This document shows, in pieces, positions 30,332-38,330 of a stretch of DNA of 63,907 nt. Numbering within the stretch: the first letter of the stretch is position 1; each line of letters starts with the position of its first letter. The DNA comes from Ferrovibrio sp. (GTDB lineage Bacteria > Pseudomonadota > Alphaproteobacteria > Ferrovibrionales > Ferrovibrionaceae), in the NCBI RefSeq assembly GCF_002796975.1, contig NZ_PEKV01000002.1, forward strand, positions 1 through 63,907, read 5' to 3'. The translations under genes and the position numbers were made by a program. The notes beneath the pieces are model-generated. The model saw only the letters and a list, made by a program, of their open reading frames with translations, was not told the origin of the DNA and did not search any database.

Positions 30332-31192
30332 ATGCTGATCATTATCGGCTCTATCGTCGGTCTGGGCTGCGTGCTGGGCGGCTATGTCGCCATGGGCGGC
30401 AAGCTCGCCGTGCTGTTTCAGCCGTTCGAGCTGGTCATCATCGGCGGCGCCGGTGTGGGCGCCTTCATCGTCGGCAATCCGAAACCGGTGCTGAAGGCCG
30501 GGCTGAATGGCTTCAAGGTCGCCTTCAAGGGCCCGAAATACAGCAAGGACGATTACCTCGAACTGCTGTCGATGCTGTACAGCACGTTCAAGCTGGCCAA
30601 AAGCAAGGGCATGCTGGCACTGGAACAGCACATTGAGAAACCGGAAGAGAGCAAGCTCTTCACTCAGTTTCCCAAGTTCATGGCCGATCACCATACTATG
30701 GACTTCCTCTGCGACTATCTGCGCCTGATGACTCTTGGCAGCGAAAACCCGCATGAGATGGAATCACTGATGGACATGGAACTGGAGGTCCATCACCAGG
30801 AAGATCACCTCGCGCAATCCGCGCTCAGCGCCTTCGGCGAAAGCTTCCCGGCACTCGGCATCGTGGCCGCGGTGCTCGGCGTTATCAAAACCATGGGCGC
30901 GATCAGCGAACCGCCAGAAGTGCTGGGCAAACTGATCGGCGGCGCCCTCGTCGGCACCTTCCTTGGCATTCTGCTGTCCTATGGTATCGTCTCGCCGATC
31001 GCTGCTGCCTGTAAGGCCACCATGGAGCACGACAGCAAATACCTGATGTGCATGAAAGCCGGTCTGCTGGCCCACTTGCAAGGCTATGCGCCGGCCGTCT
31101 CGGTCGAGTTTGCGCGCAAGTCGCTGATGTCGAATGTGCGTCCGACCTTCTACGAAGTCGAAGAAGCCACCAGCAAAGTACAGTCGGTGTGA
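30332..31192 (+). CDS. motA: Flagellar motor stator protein MotA
   Basis: 286 residues, four membrane segments: two N-terminal (about 1-50, IIIGSIVGLGCVLGGYVAMGG in the first) and two C-terminal (about 170-190 and 200-222). The long cytoplasmic loop has the conserved charged residues (KPEESKLFTQFPKF onwards). The proline hinge and GESFPALGIVAAVLGVIKTMG motif is a MotA signature and part of the proton channel with MotB. 20 bases before motB in a two-gene operon. Confidence 0.97.
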   Translation: MLIIIGSIVGLGCVLGGYVAMGGKLAVLFQPFELVIIGGAGVGAFIVGNPKPVLKAGLNGFKVAFKGPKYSKDDYLELLSMLYSTFKLAKSKGMLALEQHIEKPEESKLFTQFPKFMADHHTMDFLCDYLRLMTLGSENPHEMESLMDMELEVHHQEDHLAQSALSAFGESFPALGIVAAVLGVIKTMGAISEPPEVLGKLIGGALVGTFLGILLSYGIVSPIAAACKATMEHDSKYLMCMKAGLLAHLQGYAPAVSVEFARKSLMSNVRPTFYEVEEATSKVQSV

Positions 31193-31212
31193 TCACCGCG
31201 GGGCTCTGAAAC

Positions 31213-32412
31213 ATGGCCGGTGTCGAGGGCGAACGCCCGATTATCGTCAAGAAGATCAAGAAGGGCGTCCATGCAGCACATGGTGGCGCCTGGAAGGTGG
31301 CCTATGCCGACTTCGTGACGGCGATGATGGCTTTCTTCCTGCTGCTGTGGCTGCTGAACGTGACCACCGACGAGCAGAAAAAAGGTGTCGCCGACTACTT
31401 CTCGCCTGCCTCGGTCAGCCGCAGCCTGTCGGGTGCCGGTGGCGTGATGGGCGGTCGCACCATCCTGGAGGACGGCGGCAAGATTTCCAGCTTCGGCCTG
31501 CCAACCGTCGTGATCGGCCCGTCGTCGGAAAAAAGTGACCAGCCGGACCAGCCGCAATACGACCAGCGCTATCCCGATGCTCGCCAGCCGCCTCCAGCTG
31601 CCGGCACGCAGGGCGACCGCTTCCCCGATCCGGCCGAAGCTGCGCAACGCGGCGCCGGTCAGCAGAATCAAGACGGCACCGGCGGCGGTCCGGAACAAAT
31701 CACCGATCTGCAGCAGATCGACGCCCAGGCGGCGCGCGAACGCGTGGCGCAGGCTGAGGCGGAGAGCTTCCATGAACTGGAAGCGCAGATCCGCCAGGCA
31801 ATCCAGGACAATCCCCAGCTGGCCGAGTTGTCCAAGCAGATCGTCTTCGACAATACGCCGGAAGGCTTCCGCATCCAGCTGGTCGACGAGGAGCAATCGT
31901 CCATGTTCCCCTCGGGCAGCGCCGCAATGAGCGACAAGACGCGCCGACTGATGCAGCAGGTGGCGCAGGCGGTGTCCAAACTACCGAACAAGCTGGCGAT
32001 CAGTGGCAATACCGATGCCCAGCCGTTCCGCGGTCAGGGCGCCTATTCGAACTGGGAACTGTCGGCTGATCGCGCGAATGCCGCACGGCGTGCCATGATC
32101 GAGGCCGGAGTGCCGGCCGAGCGCATCCGGCAGGTCACCGGCAACGCCGATCAGGATCCCCTGATCAAGGACAATCCGCTCGATGCGCGTAATCGTCGCA
32201 TCGCGATCCTGTTGCTGAGCGATGTGCCGAAGGTTGCTCCTGACAGCAACGCCGGTGGTGGCAATCGTGGTGGCGCAGGCAGCCGTGGCGGCTTCACGCC
32301 TGGCCGGGTCACCCCCGGTGCACTGCGCAATCCGCCGCCGCCGCCGCCGCCGCCGCCGGGTCTGAACGGGCCGAATGGCAACAGCCAGATTCGCGTTATG
32401 CCGAGCCGTTGA
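31213..32412 (+). CDS. motB: Flagellar motor stator protein MotB
   Basis: 399 residues. One membrane helix (about 30-52, WKVAYADFVTAMMAFFLLLW) with the proton-carrying Asp33; a proton-driven stator is expected since the surrounding residues match MotB rather than PomB. A Gln/Pro-rich linker of about 130 residues is followed by an OmpA-like peptidoglycan-binding domain, with ISGNTDAQPF, NWELSADRANAARR and NPLDARNRRIAILLL. The C-terminal tail of about 60 residues is Gly/Pro-rich, including nine consecutive prolines. Confidence 0.96.
   Translation: MAGVEGERPIIVKKIKKGVHAAHGGAWKVAYADFVTAMMAFFLLLWLLNVTTDEQKKGVADYFSPASVSRSLSGAGGVMGGRTILEDGGKISSFGLPTVVIGPSSEKSDQPDQPQYDQRYPDARQPPPAAGTQGDRFPDPAEAAQRGAGQQNQDGTGGGPEQITDLQQIDAQAARERVAQAEAESFHELEAQIRQAIQDNPQLAELSKQIVFDNTPEGFRIQLVDEEQSSMFPSGSAAMSDKTRRLMQQVAQAVSKLPNKLAISGNTDAQPFRGQGAYSNWELSADRANAARRAMIEAGVPAERIRQVTGNADQDPLIKDNPLDARNRRIAILLLSDVPKVAPDSNAGGGNRGGAGSRGGFTPGRVTPGALRNPPPPPPPPPGLNGPNGNSQIRVMPSR
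32332..32358 (+). repeat. Nine CCG triplets inside motB
   Basis: A pure run of nine CCG units encodes nine Pro residues near the MotB C-terminus. Such a triplet run can slip in copy number, altering the tail length without shifting frame. Confidence 0.9.
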
Positions 32413-32414
32413 TC

Positions 32415-32909
32415 GTGTCAGATCAGCAGCCGTCATCCGAACTTGCCCCCCCGGCCATTCCTGTCGTCGATCCGTTTTCCGATCCGGCGCAGTTCGAGGG
32501 GTTGTTGTGGCGACGCAGCCTTGCCTATGTCGTCGACCTCTGCGTCCTGCTCTGCCTGCTGCTGTTGTACAAGGTTGCGTTGGTCTTCTTCACCGTGATC
32601 ACTTTCGGCCTCGCGACACCGTTGCTGGTGCTGCTCGCGGCAGCCATTCCTGTTGCCTATCACACCCTCACCATCGGCGGACCCGGCTCTGCAACCCTGG
32701 GCATGCGTCTCTTCGGGTTGCAGGTGCGAATCTGGAATGGCGGCAAACCGGGCTATATCCAGGCTTTGCTGCATACTGCGGTGTTTTACGTTACAACCAG
32801 CTTCACCGGCGGCCTGATCCTGCTCTGGCCGCTGTTCAGCAATCGCCGGCGCTGTCTGCACGATCAGCTCTGCGGCACGATGGTGGTGCGCCGGCTTGGC
32901 CGCGCGTGA
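32415..32909 (+). CDS. RDD family membrane protein
   Basis: 164 residues with three hydrophobic helices. LLWRRSLAYVVDLCVLLCLLLL contains the Arg...Asp signature of RDD proteins, and PGSATLGMRLFGLQV and RRCLHDQLCGTMVV carry the remaining conserved motifs, ending in the 'LHD' triad. RDD proteins are of unclear function; some act in ion exchange. The GTG at 32415 is two bases after the motB stop; a TTG at 32409 overlapping it is less likely. Confidence 0.85.
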   Translation: MSDQQPSSELAPPAIPVVDPFSDPAQFEGLLWRRSLAYVVDLCVLLCLLLLYKVALVFFTVITFGLATPLLVLLAAAIPVAYHTLTIGGPGSATLGMRLFGLQVRIWNGGKPGYIQALLHTAVFYVTTSFTGGLILLWPLFSNRRRCLHDQLCGTMVVRRLGRA

Positions 32910-32988
32910 GAAAAGCGCAGATTACCCCCTCCCCAAGTCGATCAATTACGCTAATCTCAGTACGACACTCACGCGGACGGACTGCGAC

Positions 32989-33759
32989 GTGAAACATCGC
33001 CTGCAGATACCCTTGCGGCACTTCTTTGCGACGCCGCCTACACCCTGCCCCTATCTGCAAGGCCGGCTGGAGCGCAAGGTTGTCACGCTGCTCGCCGGCG
33101 ACGATCCCGATGGTCTGCATAACGCACTCAGCCAGGCCGGCTTTCGCCGCAGCCAGGATCTGGCCTATCGCCCCGCCTGCGAGAACTGCAATGCCTGCGT
33201 GCCGGTGCGCGTGCCGGCCGCCGACTTCCAGCCCGACCAAACTCAGCGCCGCGTGCTGCGCCGGAACAGCGGCGTCATGGCACGTCGCTTACCTGCCTAT
33301 GCGACCCGCGAGCACTATCAGGTCTTCCGCCGCTATGTGACCGCCCGCCATGACGGCGGTGGCATGGCCGATATGGAATTCGCCGACTATCGGGCCATGG
33401 TTGAGGACAGTCCCGTCCGCAGCGGCCTGACCGAATTCCGCAATGCCGACGGCCGCCTGTTCGGGGTCTGCCTGATCGACGAGATGAATGACGGAATCTC
33501 GCTGGTTTACAGCTATTTTGACCCGGATTTCGAAAGCCGCAGTCCCGGCAGCTTCATCATCCTCTGGCATATCCAGAATGCCTACGAGCTGGGCATGCCT
33601 TATGTCTATCTCGGCTACTGGATCGCCGAGAGCCGGAAAATGGCCTACAAAAGCCGCTTCCGGCCGCTCGAAGCGCTCACCCAGGAGGGCTGGAGACGCC
33701 TCGACCAGGAGGCCGACCCGGTGCCCCAGCCGGCCCCCGCCGTCCCCACCTTTGTCTGA
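32989..33759 (+). CDS. bpt: Aspartate/glutamate leucyltransferase (bacterial N-end rule)
   Basis: 256 residues. It transfers Leu from Leu-tRNA to proteins with N-terminal Asp or Glu, marking them for ClpAP. CPYLQGRLERK near residue 17, YRPACENCNACVPVRVP (the Cys-rich motif, about 60-77), RRVLRRNSGV, and the C-terminal YVYLGYWIAESRKMAYKSRFRPLE are diagnostic for the ATE/Bpt family. The GTG start at 32989 is preferred; an upstream TTG at 32896 would add 31 non-conserved residues overlapping the RDD gene. Confidence 0.94.
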   Translation: MKHRLQIPLRHFFATPPTPCPYLQGRLERKVVTLLAGDDPDGLHNALSQAGFRRSQDLAYRPACENCNACVPVRVPAADFQPDQTQRRVLRRNSGVMARRLPAYATREHYQVFRRYVTARHDGGGMADMEFADYRAMVEDSPVRSGLTEFRNADGRLFGVCLIDEMNDGISLVYSYFDPDFESRSPGSFIILWHIQNAYELGMPYVYLGYWIAESRKMAYKSRFRPLEALTQEGWRRLDQEADPVPQPAPAVPTFV

Positions 33760-33806
33760 CCCGGGTTTCTTGCCTAGCCCTCCCTAGGGGGGTATTTTCC
33801 CCAGCC

Positions 33807-33827
33807 GTATACGGATTCTCCGTGTAC
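33807..33827. promoter_or_regulatory. Inverted repeat upstream of the first TakP-like gene
   Basis: GTATACGGA and TCCGTGTAC form a near-perfect 9+9 inverted repeat (one G-T) around three bases, 71 bases before the start codon. It has the size and symmetry of an operator. The second TakP-like gene has no equivalent in its own upstream region. Confidence 0.4.
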
Positions 33828-33898
33828 ATGCAGTCCCTGTTGCCTCATTCCCAGACCGGAATACCGGCCAACAGACACGCTAGGGAGAAGGACCAACC

Positions 33899-35023
33899 AT
33901 GCTTCGTCGTAAATTCCTGAAGGGCGCGGCGCTTGCCGGTGCCGGCAGCGTCGGTGCTGCTACCTTTGCGGCTCCCGCCATCGCGCAGAGTCTGCCTGAA
34001 ATCAAGTGGCGTATGCCCACCAGCTTCCCGAAAAGCCTCGACACCATCCATGGCGGTGGCGAGCAATTGGCCAAGCGCGTTGCCGAACTGACCGACAACA
34101 AGTTCCAGATCCGTGTTTTCGCCGCCGGCGAAATCGTCCCGGGTCTGCAGGTGCTGGATGCCGTGCAAGCCGGCACCGTCGAATGCGGTTACAGCGTCAG
34201 CTACTACTATGTCGGCAAGGATCCGACCTTTGCCTTCGACGCCTGCCTGCCCTTCGGCCTGAACGTGCGCCAGCAGAATTCCTGGATGCGCAATGGCGGT
34301 GGTCTCGAGCTGATGCGCGAGTTCATGAAGGACTACAACATCGTCCACTTCCCGGCCGGCAACACCGGCACGCAGATGGGTGGCTGGTTCCGCAAGGAAA
34401 TCAAGACCGTTGAAGATCTGAAGGGCCTGAAGTTCCGCATCGCGGGCATCGCCGGTCAGATCCTGACCAAGCTGGGCGTCGTGCCGCAGCAGCTCGCTGG
34501 TGGCGACATCTATCCGGCGCTGGAAAAGGGCACCATCGACGCCGCCGAGTGGGTCGGTCCGTATGACGATGAAAAGCTCGGCTTCAATAAGGTCGCCAAG
34601 TACTACTACTATCCGGGTTGGTGGGAAGGCGGTCCGCAGGTTTCGCTGTATGTGAACAATCAGCAGTGGGCCAGCCTGCCGAAGCCGTACCAGGCTGCGA
34701 TCGAAGCGGCCAGCGCTGAATGCAATAGCTGGATGCTCGGCAAGTATGACTCGCAGAATCCGGTTGCCCTGAAGAAGCTGGTGGCAAGCGGCACGCAGCT
34801 GCGTCCGTTCCCGCGCGCGGTGATGGAAGCCTGCTTCGATGCTGCGAATGAAGTCTACGCAGAAGTCGCGGCGAACAATCCGAAGTTCAAGAAAATCTAC
34901 GACAGCTGGGTGAAGTATCGCGACGACCAGCTGCTGTGGTTCCGCGTTGCCGAAGGCACCTTCGACAACTTCATGGCCGCCGCCAGCCAGCGCAAAAGCA
35001 AGGCGAAGGCCAAGAAGGGCTAA
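33899..35023 (+). CDS. TRAP transporter periplasmic binding protein, TakP-like (alpha-keto acid type), copy 1
   Basis: 374 residues with a Tat signal: RRKFLKG at 3-9 and cleavage near AIAQ (about 29). The body follows the TakP family closely: SFPKSLDTI, GEIVPGLQVLDAVQAGTVEC, GNTGTQMGGWFRKEI, VVPQQLAGGDIYPALEKGT and EWVGPYDDEKLGF with KYYYYPGWWEGGP. TakP binds pyruvate and other 2-oxo acids with Na+. The required membrane subunits are not adjacent; the TRAP set at 41-45 kb has its own, unrelated binding protein. Monocistronic with a strong terminator. Exported folded, judging by the Tat motif. Confidence 0.92.
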   Translation: MLRRKFLKGAALAGAGSVGAATFAAPAIAQSLPEIKWRMPTSFPKSLDTIHGGGEQLAKRVAELTDNKFQIRVFAAGEIVPGLQVLDAVQAGTVECGYSVSYYYVGKDPTFAFDACLPFGLNVRQQNSWMRNGGGLELMREFMKDYNIVHFPAGNTGTQMGGWFRKEIKTVEDLKGLKFRIAGIAGQILTKLGVVPQQLAGGDIYPALEKGTIDAAEWVGPYDDEKLGFNKVAKYYYYPGWWEGGPQVSLYVNNQQWASLPKPYQAAIEAASAECNSWMLGKYDSQNPVALKKLVASGTQLRPFPRAVMEACFDAANEVYAEVAANNPKFKKIYDSWVKYRDDQLLWFRVAEGTFDNFMAAASQRKSKAKAKKG

Positions 35024-35059
35024 TACAACAGCCTAAAGACTTTCAGTATACGAATTAGA

Positions 35060-35088
35060 GAAAGCCCCGCTCTGCGGGGCTTTCTTCT
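35060..35088 (+). terminator. Intrinsic terminator after TakP-like copy 1
   Basis: GAAAGCCCCGC and GCGGGGCTTTC form an 11-bp perfect stem with a three-base loop, followed by TTCTTCT. Strong intrinsic terminator separating the two paralogues. Confidence 0.9.
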
Positions 35089-35215
35089 ATCAATCATTGT
35101 TCTGACTAAACCGATCCCGTAATCTCCCCCCATCGTCTGACGCAGCGCGAGTCTGTAAGGACGGTCGGTAATCGGGCCGTAGAGTCCGGCCCGTCAAACA
35201 GGGAGAAGATAAACA

Positions 35216-36346
35216 ATGCAAAGACGTAAGTTCCTCAAAGGCGCCGCCCTTGCCGGCGCCGGCAGCATCGGTGTTGCCGCCAGTTTCCCGGCACCTGCCC
35301 TGGCCCAGAGCATGCCCGAAATCAAATGGCGCATGGCTTCGAGCTTTCCCAAGAGCCTAGACACCATCTACGGTGCTGGTGAAGTCGTCGCCAATCGCGT
35401 GACTGCCGCGACGGGCGGCAAGTTCTCGATCCGCGTTTTCGCCTCCGGTGAAATCGTCCCCGGCCTGCAGGTACTGGATGCCGTTCAGGCCGGTACGGTC
35501 GAATGCGGCCACACCGCGAACTACTACTATGTCGGCAAGGATCCGACTTTCGCCTTCGACACCTCGATCCCGTTCGGCTTGAATGCCCGCCAGCAGAATG
35601 CCTGGATGTATCATGGCGGCGGCCGCGCCCTGATGAACGACTTCTTCAAGGACTATAACTGCCATGCGATCCCGGCCGGCAATACCGGTGCGCAGATGGG
35701 CGGCTGGTTCCGCAAGGAAATCAAGACCGTTGAGGACATCAAGGGTCTGAAGATGCGTATCGGTGGCTTCGCTGGCCAGGTGCTGACCCGTCTGGGCCTG
35801 GTGCCGCAGCAGATCGCCGGTGGCGACATCTATCCGTCGCTGGAAAAGGGCACCATCGACGCGGCCGAGTGGGTCGGTCCGTATGACGACGAGAAGCTCG
35901 GCTTCAATAAGGTCGCCAAGTACTACTACTATCCGGGTTGGTGGGAAGGCGGCCCGCAGTTGTCGGTCATGGTCAACATCGAGCAGTGGAACAAGCTGCC
36001 GAAGGAGTATCAGAACGTCCTCGAGGCGGCCTGCGCAGAAGCCAATGTCTGGATGGTCGCGAAGTATGACGCGCTCAACCCGGCGGCTCTGAAGAAGCTG
36101 ATCGCCGGTGGCACCCAGCTCCGCGCCTTCCCGCGCCCGGTAATGGAAGCCTGCCTCAAGGAAGCCAACGAACTGTATGCGGAAACCGCTGCCAAGAATC
36201 CGAAGTTCAAGAAGATCTATGACAGCTGGCTGCCGTTCCGTAACGACCAGGTTGCCTGGTTCCGTGTTGCTGAGAATACCTTCGACAACTTCATGATCGC
36301 AGGCACACAGCAGCGCCGCGCCAAAGCCCCGGCGAAGAAGGGCTGA
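35216..36346 (+). CDS. TRAP transporter periplasmic binding protein, TakP-like, copy 2
   Basis: 376 residues, also with a Tat signal (RRKFLKG at 3-9, then ASFPAPALAQ). Same motifs as copy 1, with a region of 59 identical bases (35894-35952 against 34574-34632) around EKLGFNKVAKYYYYPGWWEGG, while other regions differ, so the pair arose by tandem duplication with possible later gene conversion. Substitutions cluster in ligand-near segments (for example DTSIPFGLNARQQNAWMYHGGG against DACLPFGLNVRQQNSWMRNGGG in the copies), so ligand may differ. Own promoter region of about 130 bases and own terminator. Confidence 0.92.
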   Translation: MQRRKFLKGAALAGAGSIGVAASFPAPALAQSMPEIKWRMASSFPKSLDTIYGAGEVVANRVTAATGGKFSIRVFASGEIVPGLQVLDAVQAGTVECGHTANYYYVGKDPTFAFDTSIPFGLNARQQNAWMYHGGGRALMNDFFKDYNCHAIPAGNTGAQMGGWFRKEIKTVEDIKGLKMRIGGFAGQVLTRLGLVPQQIAGGDIYPSLEKGTIDAAEWVGPYDDEKLGFNKVAKYYYYPGWWEGGPQLSVMVNIEQWNKLPKEYQNVLEAACAEANVWMVAKYDALNPAALKKLIAGGTQLRAFPRPVMEACLKEANELYAETAAKNPKFKKIYDSWLPFRNDQVAWFRVAENTFDNFMIAGTQQRRAKAPAKKG

Positions 36347-36369
36347 TCAGGCTTAGCCACTGGCTGGAG

Positions 36370-36398
36370 AAAGGCCCCGCTTGCGGGGCCTTTTTTCT
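36370..36398 (+). terminator. Intrinsic terminator after TakP-like copy 2
   Basis: AAAGGCCCCGC pairs with GCGGGGCCTTT around a two-base loop and is followed by a T run (TTTTTTCTT). A strong intrinsic terminator. Confidence 0.9.
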
Positions 36399-36572
36399 TG
36401 TCCACGTAGATGTGCTCCGGAGGAACATTCCGCTAACCGGAATGGAGTTACCAAGACTTAAGCCTTGGGCAACCATTTATCGGCAATAATCGTGGCGCAC
36501 CTCGGGGTTGTGTCGCACTATGGCGGCGGGCAGGTAATTCCGACGGATGCCAGAAAGGGCCGTCACCGGGTC

Positions 36573-37001
36573 ATGTGGTCCAGCGTCGTCAAGCGTTCCA
36601 ATAAGCGGCCGTCGGACCCCGACCTGGCCCCGACCCCGCGCGACCGCGAACGGGTCGATGGCATCATCAACCGGATTTCCGAAGAGACCCTGCTGGTTTT
36701 CGACCTGCTGAAGGACGGCATGGTCAAGGAAGCCTCTTTCAAGACCGTCGAAGAAAGCATCACCCGGCACTGCATCCTGTCCACCTTCGAACAGGTGCGT
36801 GTAGATGCCTTCCGCGATGCCGCCGGGCTTGCGCGCCAGCAGGCACGTAAATTCGCCGAGGCCGCGCTGGAAATGCCCGAACCGCAGCAGCGTCAGTTCG
36901 TACTCTCGGTGTCCCAGGCTTTTGAGCGGTTTGCCAAGCAATTACAGACTATTGAGCAGCGCGCTATCGCCGAGAAGCAGCGCCGCGACAAGCAGGACTG
37001 A
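36573..37001 (+). CDS. Hypothetical helical protein
   Basis: 142 residues from an ATG at 36573 (the frame is open upstream to 36465 but without convincing codons). Basic start (SSVVKRSNKRPSDPD) then amphipathic helices: RERVDGIINRISEETLLVFDLL, TRHCILSTFEQVRVDAFRDAA, and a C-terminal charged helix ending EQRAIAEKQRRDKQD. No motif of a known family was recognised. It precedes the 398-residue protein by 83 bases on the same strand. Start confidence is low because no clear ribosome-binding site precedes it. Confidence 0.55.
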   Translation: MWSSVVKRSNKRPSDPDLAPTPRDRERVDGIINRISEETLLVFDLLKDGMVKEASFKTVEESITRHCILSTFEQVRVDAFRDAAGLARQQARKFAEAALEMPEPQQRQFVLSVSQAFERFAKQLQTIEQRAIAEKQRRDKQD

Positions 37002-37084
37002 GTGACAATCGCCTTGCAATAACCGTCTCTGACGGCAAGGATCGATTCATACCAAAACATACAAAGCGAGTTGGGTGGGAAGTC

Positions 37085-38281
37085 ATGGTTTTCGGTTCGA
37101 TATTCGGCGCGGGCTCCCGTGCTTATTCCTACGAGATCTATGTGCAGGTTGATGGCCGCTGGCGGCTCGACAAGCGGCTCGAGGGCCAATCCAGCAATAC
37201 CCAGCATGCCAACGAGCAACTGGAAAAGAACGCCATTGCCCAGGCCAATGCCCTGCTGAACATGGGGGATTTCCAGGCTGTGAAGGTACTCCGGTCGCGC
37301 GAGCGTTCGGACGGATTCGGTACCCAGTCTGAAATCTTCAACAAGGTCGCCACAGCTCGCCCCAAGACAATGACCACGCGTCCCTACAAGGGCGTGTTCC
37401 CCGTGTGCGAGACGATCTATGACCTGGCCAAGCGTCCGTCCGCAAAAGGCCTGGGCACCGTCTTCCGTGAATTCCTCGACAAGCAGAATACCACTGCGAT
37501 CGAATTGCTGCATTCGCCGCAGCATCAGCGCAAGCTGAACGACATGAGCAGCTTCATGCGCGCCGGCATTTATGCGATCGCTGGCGCGCAAACCCAGCCG
37601 GGCCTGCCCGGCCAGGCTGAACGCAGCAAGAAGCTGGAAGCGCTGTTCGACAAGCTGATGTCGCATACGCGCAACGCGCTGGCTGAAAAGAATCTGCCGG
37701 CCTTCGAGAACAATGATTTTGCGCGTCTGTACGAGCGCCTATCACAGCGCATGAAGGATGACGAACTGCGTTTCATGTTCTTCTTCCAGGCGACGAAGGT
37801 GACGCAGTCGCTGTCAAGCACTGCGGCACGGCTGGATATCGCGTTGAATGACATGATCGAGCGCCCCATGCATGGCACCGCTGTCCTGCTTGATGAGATT
37901 GCGGCATCTTGTATCGATTCCGCGACCCTGATCCAGGATCTGCTGGGCCCGCGTGCCGGCCTATCGGAAGCGCTGATTGCGCTGGCCGATCTGTCCGCCG
38001 GCAAACTGGAAATGCCGGCCAAACCAGATCCGCTGCTGGAAAAGGTCAATCGCCTGCTGGGCGAGAACAGGCTGCCGCTTTGTGCCGATACGCTGTGGGA
38101 GCGCATCCTTTCAAACCTGAGTTCGAAGGCGCTGCTCAGCAAGAACGACCCGCGCAAGGAATGGCAGATGTCGCGCAATCTCAGCCACAAGCTGTCATCG
38201 CTGGCGCCTGAGTCCTACAAGGAGGCCATCGACCACGCCGGCCGCATGCGCCTTGAGCGCGCGCGCAATATGGAAAGCTGA
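37085..38281 (+). CDS. Hypothetical protein, 398 residues
   Basis: A good ORF with normal codon use. Residues 17-75 form a small module (SYEIYVQVDGRWRLDKRLEG, then ALLNMGDFQAVKVLRSRER) that looks like a compact beta/alpha domain; the remainder to 398 is mostly helical, with EIAASCIDSATLIQDLLGP and ALADLSAGKLEMPAKPDPLLEKV in the middle and a basic end. No signal peptide, membrane helix or catalytic motif. I do not recognise the family. Upstream is the hypothetical gene at 36573, and downstream the convergent pentapeptide-repeat gene. Confidence 0.7.
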   Translation: MVFGSIFGAGSRAYSYEIYVQVDGRWRLDKRLEGQSSNTQHANEQLEKNAIAQANALLNMGDFQAVKVLRSRERSDGFGTQSEIFNKVATARPKTMTTRPYKGVFPVCETIYDLAKRPSAKGLGTVFREFLDKQNTTAIELLHSPQHQRKLNDMSSFMRAGIYAIAGAQTQPGLPGQAERSKKLEALFDKLMSHTRNALAEKNLPAFENNDFARLYERLSQRMKDDELRFMFFFQATKVTQSLSSTAARLDIALNDMIERPMHGTAVLLDEIAASCIDSATLIQDLLGPRAGLSEALIALADLSAGKLEMPAKPDPLLEKVNRLLGENRLPLCADTLWERILSNLSSKALLSKNDPRKEWQMSRNLSHKLSSLAPESYKEAIDHAGRMRLERARNMES

Positions 38282-38330
38282 GCGAAAACGCTGGCCCGGC
38301 CGACAAAGCCGGATCAGCCCTGCTGCAACA

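Noticed and set aside
35170..35200. GGGCCG/CGGCCC hairpin in the leader of TakP copy 2
   Set aside because: The six-base stem is expected often in GC-rich DNA; not distinctive.
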